64,000 bases of DNA from Siphonodentalium dalli (Eukaryota > Mollusca > Scaphopoda > Gadilida > Siphonodentaliidae), in NCBI GenBank assembly GCA_032622095.1, contig CP136061.1, positions 191,400,369 through 191,464,368 of the forward strand. Direction: 5' to 3'. Below, one piece after another: positions 44,301-53,300 of the stretch. Each line of letters begins with the position of its first letter. Within the stretch, counting starts at the first letter, position 1. The notes below the pieces were generated by a model. The model was given only the letters and a program-made list of their open reading frames with translations. It did no database searches and was not told the DNA's origin. Both the position numbers and the translations under genes were made by a program.

Positions 44301-47300
44301 ATATACATGCGGCCAGTGTGGGGAAACACCCAATGATATTATAACGTCAAGTACCTGTTGGCTAACGTAATTACCTTCATACCTGGTGACGTTGGCTATA
44401 TGACATGGTTTAACTACAGGTGCTATTGGGAAAAAGGTTAAATACCTTTACTGGCAAATACAAACATTGACAAACAACAATAGATGACTTGATAATAATA
44501 ATAATAATAACATGATTAATTCGCTCCATTATCGGACCTCCTTTAGTGATCGGCTATCGCCTTAGGCCTCTAAGAGACTGCCGGGCTGCTAATCACTAAT
44601 GGAGGTCCGATAATGGAGTGCAACGCCCTCGAATCATGTTATTGTATAACTAGCGGCCTGACAGGAATAATCAACAGCCTGCGGGTCTAAATGTTAATAT
44701 GTCAAAGGGCAGTTAGTCATTGCGTGAGGGCCATTAACCCTTTGGAGAGTATCTATAACGTCATATATATGACGTCATGAGTAAATTTAACGTCAACGTC
44801 ATAGCAATAATTATTAACAAGTTCGGGTCAAAAGGGTCCAATAATTTGTTTTAATTTATGTGCATTTTTTGTTAACGTGTGTTATCATAATCGATTGCAC
44901 TTATACATTTGGGACATTATATTAATTAAAATAACTCCTATACAAATCATTTATAAATCAGATGATTTATTGAAGTTATGTCTACATAAAATAACACTTC
45001 CTGAAACAACATATATGTCGTTCTACTCCTCAACCGATAGACGACATATATGTCGTTCTACTCGCCAAAGGGTTAATAAACCATAATGCCAGACTAAGTC
45101 ATGTTATTACTATTATTATCACTGACTTGGTCTCAGTGACTCAGTGAGAGCTTTCCGATGCATGGCAACAAGCCATATTTCCGACTAAATCCTGAAAAAT
45201 TACCCATAATTCTGCTGTGGTTAAGGAGTCGATTATTTAGGGCATTACTTTACAGACATAACATTCTTTTCCCTGAACTTCATTTTTGTTCTTTTTTTTG
45301 AAATTCTTTCATGTACCGGGTGTGTTGTAGTGATTAAAATAAATTATATTGAATACTACCATAATAAGATTCCTCTAAATTTTGAGTATAATTGAGGATT
45401 ACTTTGAAATTTATGTAAAGGTTTTAGCACAAGCAGAATTTACCGGAATAAATTCAGTCGTCAGATAAGATTAATTCTGGTAAAGAACTCTGTTACTTAA
45501 TTAACTTCTTAATAAATATTCTATGGACATAGAGTACATGTAACGTGAACATCATCATTTCTTATTTTCGTAGAAAAATGAAGAATATGCAAAACGAGAA
45601 CAGTCCATATCAGATAAATCCCGGGCAGAGCTTGAACACCATCTCGAAAAACTGATCAATGATCGAGCTAATTTAGAACAACAGCTAGAGAACTCAAAGA
45701 AGATTAGACCTGAGCAAGCCAGGGTAAGTAGTGTTAACCCTTTCTTTATTAACCCTTTCAGTGCCAAGTCCAATTTTTGTATCAACCCATATTTCCTTGA
45801 TAATTTTTCAAATTTATTGATTATAATAATGTGATGAAAAGAGCTCTTAAAAAGAAGAACAACCTTCAATAAAAAGGTACCATTCTTATAGCCTAGTTTA
45901 TCTCAAAAGGCGCAGATAACTCTGTGCTGGTGAGCTGCTGCGTTTATTTAATTAGCTGAATATTGTAATATAGTTCACAACATTGATCTTTCTCAAGTTC
46001 TATGGATATTTTTCAACTAGTTGTTACATAGACTGGGAACGTTTTTTCAAGCCAAACTTCTAGCACCGGCCACGGTTCAGCAGTGCCTAATTTTGTTTGG
46101 ATTTACGTATTTTGGAAATCCCGATTTCTTAAAAACATCTTTTGATGTTTACCTTCTCGACTCTGTATTCACATAGTCTCGAAGATTAAATGCATTCACT
46201 GAGCCTATTATTTTTGACTGGATTTCTTGGTAAAAATACCATTAAGTTGGCATTAACAACATATTTGTGAAGTAAACCAGAAACTTACAAATATCAGTTT
46301 TCAAAATATCGTTTGCAAAGACATCCCATTGTCAATCATGTCCCCGGGAGACGGGGGTTCGACTAATCAATTTGTAGTCAACATCTCCTGTCGACTAGTC
46401 GACTTATGAAAACCACTAATCGTTCCAACACTACAATCAACATAGCAAAGAGGGCTGATTTATTTATGTGAATCGTTTATTATAATATACGGGGTCAAAA
46501 CTTAACCTACGGTCCAAAATGGCGGTACTCGGAAGGTCGATGTCACCCAGAAGTCTCCCGAATAGCTATGCACCAAGAACATATAGGCAAAGGGCTGGTA
46601 TGACCTATCACGCATCCCCAAATACTCAACTTCTTTGGTATTTCAATGTACTCAAATGTGTATTGTTTATGAAAAATTATTTTAACAGCTCATATTTTGA
46701 GTCCTAGTGTACCTTCTGGGTCAAATTTAGCCTTACTCAGTTTCCATTTTTTCCAATCATTGGTGGGGAAAACGGTAATCCCACATAAATGATGTCATTG
46801 TGATTAGATTTTAACAGTTGATGTGTCATTATCTACGTATTAAAACTGTCAATTTCATTGCAATATAAAATAAAATATTGCAAAATCTTTGGCTATTTGA
46901 GAATTGACGATTTTTCTTTAAATCGTTTCAGATGATTGAAGATAAATATGAACATGAGCTCGAGAAGCATCGTAATAAAATCAAATGGTATGTTAAAAAT
47001 CAGGAACTTTTGGACAAGAGTTCACAGACACTGAAAACCAAAGAAGAGGAGATAAGCCAGCTGAAGGAGCGTGTTCAGGAGTTACTCTCTGAGGTATTTG
47101 TCATCCGTGACTAATATGATTGAAGATTTGTTGTAAACAATATCTATATAAATCAACATAATTGTGATGGCACTGATGGGTGATTGTTTGTGTATGAGAC
47201 TTTAGGTCTATGTTGATTTTCCAAAATAGATTTTTCTTCTCCAAAAAATGTTAAATTACAGTTCAATTTTGATAACAGCCATAGGAACTATGAAAATAAT

Positions 47301-50300
47301 GCACACATATGTGTATTGGCTTAAGTTTGAATAAGATTTTTTGTAACACTGTTTGAATGGTGGTCAAATACAATTTTTATCAAACTACAAGTTAAACATT
47401 GCAATCATTTAAATAGTCTAAGCTAGATTCTATTCTTTATGAATTTTAACATAATAGTGTAGTCTTTATGTGATTTATTCTTTGTTCTATCTAAATTAGG
47501 CAGGACAGAAATTGGAAGAAAATAAGTTGAGATCGAGAGAGCGGGCAGCAGATGCAAAAAAAGTTCAAGATTTGGAGAGACAGGTACTGGTGTTTATCAG
47601 TTGTATAATATTATATTGATTATTTTCTTTGACAGTCTATGAGTAGGCTTCACCTTTTAACCAGAAGTTCCAGTGTCCACAGTTAGTAACATATAGTTTT
47701 TTCTTCCATTTTATATGAAATTCTCTGATAAAATTGGCGATAACGAATTGGTGATAAAAACATTTGTATCAGTACTGCAGTTGCAATACAAGGCACATGT
47801 GACGTCCTTGACTGGTTCAAATCAATGATTGAACTGACGTCACATGCAATCATGTGTAAGATCAAAACAACATTCCAATGAACAATGTATATTCTTGCAT
47901 ACTATAAAAAAAACACTTATTTTTTATCATTATTTGTGCCTACCAACTTTGGTAATGTAGTAAAACACATTACAAAGAAACTAATATATATTTGTTCAGT
48001 ATTTATTATATCATTATATAAAACACAGTTTTTGTCCATTGAATTTAATTTTCATTAGACATATGCATGTGCAATTGCAGTTTAGGATAATTTAGCAAAT
48101 CGACCTATTCGTGTGACACAGATACACTTGCAGGTTGGGAGAATTTACTCAAGAAAACTAATCGTTGGACACAAATCCAATAATTTTGGCTTTTAAAAAA
48201 AATCTTAAAATATAATTCGTGTGGTTGATTCTGTCACACGAATGGTAGATAAACATGTTTAAAATACACACAATTGATGTGTTGGTACCGATTTATGTAT
48301 CTCGACTCGGGTAGTTTTCATGGCCATATGGCAACTCGGCGACCTATATGACGCTATATGATCATAAAAACGAGTCACCGTGATACATGAATCAGTACAA
48401 ACACTTATTTAACAGCACCGTGCAAGGTTGTTGAGATCCCTGCTCAAGGAGAGCTATGTTCTTCTGGTGAGTATATTGGCGATTCTGGAGAAATGCCAGT
48501 TTAGTACAGTTACAATTGACTTAGTAAATTGGCTCATTGTATTTTCAAACAATTGGTCGGTTCGATATTGAATTAGTAAATTGGCATATTGTATATTCAA
48601 ACAATTAGTTGGGTCGATACATCTTTTTTCCGCCAAGGAGAAGCCCTCAACTGAACTATATGGATTACGTCTCCGGCCTTGTGTCAATCAGGAGGGTTAA
48701 AATTTTATTGCTGTGCCGACCCCACTCACATCCGTGTCCAGATTAGTCTCGCATGAATACACCCGCATTCTATCTATTGTCTAGCCAGTTTTTATTCCTC
48801 CTCGCCAGGACAGGATCGTTTCTATTTTCTCAAGGTTGTATCTTTCTGTGTTGCGAGTTTATCGACTCAATATTTATTGTTGATATTACAAACTTGCAAT
48901 TTATTGTACCCGATAGTTAATTAATATTTCTCACATCCGAAACGGGAACTTTTTTCGTTTCACTGTATCCGTAATTTGTTTCCGTGTTTTCTGTTTTCCT
49001 CAAGACGGCTTTTATCTTCCAACAATTGGAATTAAGATGGCCATCTTGACAATGACTAAAGAAGCACATAGCTTACTTGTGGCAAAACCACATAGTGCAT
49101 ATTGTGCCACACATACGGCGTGGTGACTATCATGACTTACAATTGAGGACGCAATGTAGTACGGTATGCGATGTCTCCTAATTTCGTGCTACACGTGTTT
49201 CACTTTACATAAGTTTCCGTCGACTCGCTTCGGTTATTTCGTAAGTTCCGTTGCTTTGTATCCTAATGTATACTGCCAAATCATACATGGCACTGCTCTG
49301 TTAATTCGCAGAAAGTTGCACAGGACAGCCATATCCTCCTTTGTAATAATTTACATGAATAAATACGAAAGATAGTACTTGTTATCACTATCAGATGACA
49401 ATTCACATTTCTTTCGACTGAGCGATCTGTAATATTGTTTTAACGATCAATACCTGCGAATCTACGCCCGCCAGTATGTATGAGCGCGTGGTCTTGTTAG
49501 ACACATGACAAATGTAATAACACATTACATCGACTTCAAGGTATTTCGAAAATTCTACCTTGTCTATCACGATTAAATATCATATAACTCATTGTATCAT
49601 CAGTACAATAGTTACTAACACTCCGTAACAGGGGGATGGTATTCGTTATCACATATATAACCACACTTCGAATTGATGTGTTGTCTGACGTTCTAAATAT
49701 TGTGTTGCATTCTTTACATCCATGTATGTACAGTTTGGGTTCCTACGAACTATTGTTCACCAACTGCAATGAAGTGAAAACTTTGTGGCCTGACACTAAG
49801 CCATCTTACCGTAGGCTCTAATATGCCTCGGCGTGGGCGAGCTTGCAATGATGTATTGCACGCCGTAATAGTTCCATACATTGTACATGACACTCATATC
49901 GTATCAGGGCCTCATGTATGCTGTCAGAACTGACTACTAGTATGCTTACATATGGTGAACAGTTTTCATCCCAATACTGACATACTTTGCAGTTTCATCA
50001 GTGAATGATAACGGCAAACAGCGAAATAGAAAGAATACATATTGTCACGTGCTCCAGATTCACTGCCAATAGTCTTTCCAGTAGAGACCATCACTTGGCT
50101 CACTAACTTCTATTTCCACATATATCAAAACGATATTCTGCCACATAGCTTTCACTCGTGTATGATGCGCAGTTACATGCAACACATTTATATTGCGCAG
50201 AAAGGACTGCATTTGTATTGTTACATGTCTAAAGCGAGCTTACATGCGCAGCGTTTATATTGCGCACATCTACTGCCAATATATTTCCGAAACCGGCCAT

Positions 50301-53300
50301 GACATGGCTCTTCGTCTATGGCGGCTGTTCTGGGTGGGGAAGACTCGTTGTCACGTGACGCTCTTGCTCTCATAGACATAGCGCACCAGCCAAATGGCCT
50401 TCTGACTCTTCCCCATGGTGCAGTGGCCCACATCATTACAAGATGGGGTCCAGTCGATCCCCTGGAATAGTAATACCTTCGGGATACATCCGGGCCTGCT
50501 CCTCCGCAGTCATGTGATCATAGTGGTATATCATCGACATATCCACTGATTATGTGACAAAACGATTCGATACAATCATGACGAAAATACAGGCATTCGT
50601 ATCTTCACGTCCGCTGTAAGCGCACTTTCCTAACGGAAACCGCCTAGTTCTTGCCTATGTGCATTCGGAACTCATCGTCCTCATATACGAGAAAAGACAG
50701 TATCTTACCTGTCATAGCAGGTAAGATCACGTGGCCAGGGGTATAACGTGATTTTATATTAACCTTACTTTATATTCAATAACCTAGGTTGTATTGTGTT
50801 ATGTGTATTAACCTTGCTTTGTTATAACTAACAGCATGTCTTGCAGTCGAACATGATTCGAATTTGATGGCCACACACCGTGCAGGTTGCTCATTCACGG
50901 GTGTATTACTTGTTATAGTTGGGTAAGGGCATATTAGTCAATGATTACCTACTTTGAGCAACCGTACCAGTCTTTACCTCGGGCAGGACCAGTTCTGGCC
51001 CCCCAGGTCCTGCTACGGCAGTTGAACCAATGGTAGGCGGGTGCTGCATGCGGTTGATTCGGGAAACCAATCTTCACGGGCGATTGCTCCGGCACCTTTC
51101 TCTCAGGTGCCTAATGGTAGTGGCAATACGATTATTAAATTTCGAAAAAATTCACATCGATATACTATTATTCCACATAGAGTGAAATTTCCATCAGTAT
51201 TTTGATTTCGGCCTGGATTCCTGCCACGAAGATCTGTTTATTGGGCACCTGGGAGTAGCCTTTGGCGGCTGTTCTGGGTGGGGAAGACTCGTTGTCACGT
51301 GACGCATATGCTCTCATAGACATAGCGCACCAGCCAAATGGCCTTCTGACTCTTCCCCATGGTGCAGTGGCCCACATCATTACAAGATGGGGTCCAGTCG
51401 ATCCCCTGGAATCGTAATACCTTCGGGATACATCCGGGCCTGCTCCTCCGCCGTCATGCGATCATAGTGGTATGTCATCGACATTTATTCCAGTTTGGTC
51501 AGGACCACCTGCATTTGGGGGATTCCATGGAAGGGGCTTCCTCTGATCAAATGGCTCATCAGAACTTATTCCCTCTGGCCTTGGGGGCGCAGCTTGATGA
51601 TGCCCCAGAATTTGAGGGGGTGACCTTGGACAGGCCATAGCTACTTATCCCAAATGCAAGAGCATTTGTCTTGCGTCGAACCATTTCAGAGTAGGCCTCT
51701 TCCACAGTCTGGTATCCCAACCTGATGCAGCCAATTCTGTTGGCGTCGATCTTGACATGCTTCTCTGCATCGCATGGCGTCGGCAGGTTTGACGACGATG
51801 AGCAAGAATCGCGGGTCGACAGTGGGTCGTCAGGCACACTGTCGGACGAGGATTCTTTTATAAAAGAACAAAGAAGAAAAGAAAAAGAAAGAAGAAATAA
51901 AAAGAAGAAAGAGAAAAAATAGCCTTTGGAGGATGTTCTGGGTGGGGTAGACTCGTTGTCACGTGACGCTCTTGCTCTCATAGTCTAGACATAGCGCACC
52001 AGCCAAATGGCCTTCTGACTCTTCCCCATGGTGCAGTGGCCCACATCATTACAAGATGGGGTCCAGTCGATCCCCTGGAATCGTAATACCTTCGGGATAC
52101 ATCCAGGCCACTCCTTCACCGGTAGGAAAGAAAGGCTGAATGATCTGGGTGGGGAAGACTTGTTGTTGCGTGCCTCCAAGTGCTGCACCAACCAACCTTC
52201 TAACTCTTCCCCATGGTGCAGGGGCCCACATCTCCACAAGATGGGGTCCAATCCCCTGGAATCGTAATACCTTAGGGATACCTCCAGGCCACTCCTTCAC
52301 CGGTAGGAAAGAAAGGCTGAATGATCTGGGTGGGGAAGTCTTGTTGCGTGCCTCCAAGAGCTGCACCAACCAGCCTTCTATCTCTTCCCCACGGTGCAGT
52401 GGCCCACATCTCCACACGATGGGGTCCAATCTCCTGGAATCGTAATACCTTCGGGATACCTCCAGGCCACTCCTTCACCGGTCATTTTGCAATTTTGATC
52501 ATTCTGCTACATTTGATCATTTCGAAATGTACCCGACACTCGTTATGTGCGCCATCATAGATCACTGATGCTTCTATGCTTGTTCATCAAGTCCGCTGTG
52601 GTGTTCTCTAATCCCATATATACTGGTATGCAATGATACCTTGGATCATGATGGCGTTCCCTGCTCTCTACATTATACGAGGCTGGAGTACAGATGTGTG
52701 GCATGATATAATGAAACCTCATACCTCGCTATGATATCTGCAGCATATCATTTTTATATCTGGTTTGTGTATCACAGGGAGCAATTTACTTTCGATATCT
52801 GATTAGCAAATAATCTCACATTGACATGATTAGATAGCATTTTTATAACATCATACATGTATAAAGAAATTCCTCGCTATTACCGGTATCCACATTTCAG
52901 TGGCAAATCGCGATGCGATTCCAGTTAATTTGCTCCCTGGTGTATCATAAGCATTCTGATATCTTATGGCCTACACAATGGCTGCATGTGACATCAGTTC
53001 ATAATGTGAACTGTCGAGAGAGCGAAGAAGATGACAAAGAGAATAGGATGCAGCAAAGTTATACTTGCTCGGTTGTCTCGCTAGCATGAATTATATGGCA
53101 CTACCTGGGATGTTTATTCCAAAAACAAGGGGGGCGGGCGGTACACATTTGAGCAATGTCGTAATCTGAATTGGGAGCTCTTTCACGTAACATAATCATA
53201 TCTGATTCATGACTAAATCACATTTACATGAATCATGTTTCGGAAGAGTACATTCCCATCGAATTTGGATATTAATTAACTTTATTGCTCGTGCCTCCTC

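Noticed and set aside
51559-51981. 140-codon minus-strand ORF in element 2
   Set aside because: Contains a low-complexity Ser/Phe tract from an AG-rich run and overlaps the ~180-bp repeat. No family match, so not called as a gene, although a decayed gag-like remnant cannot be excluded.
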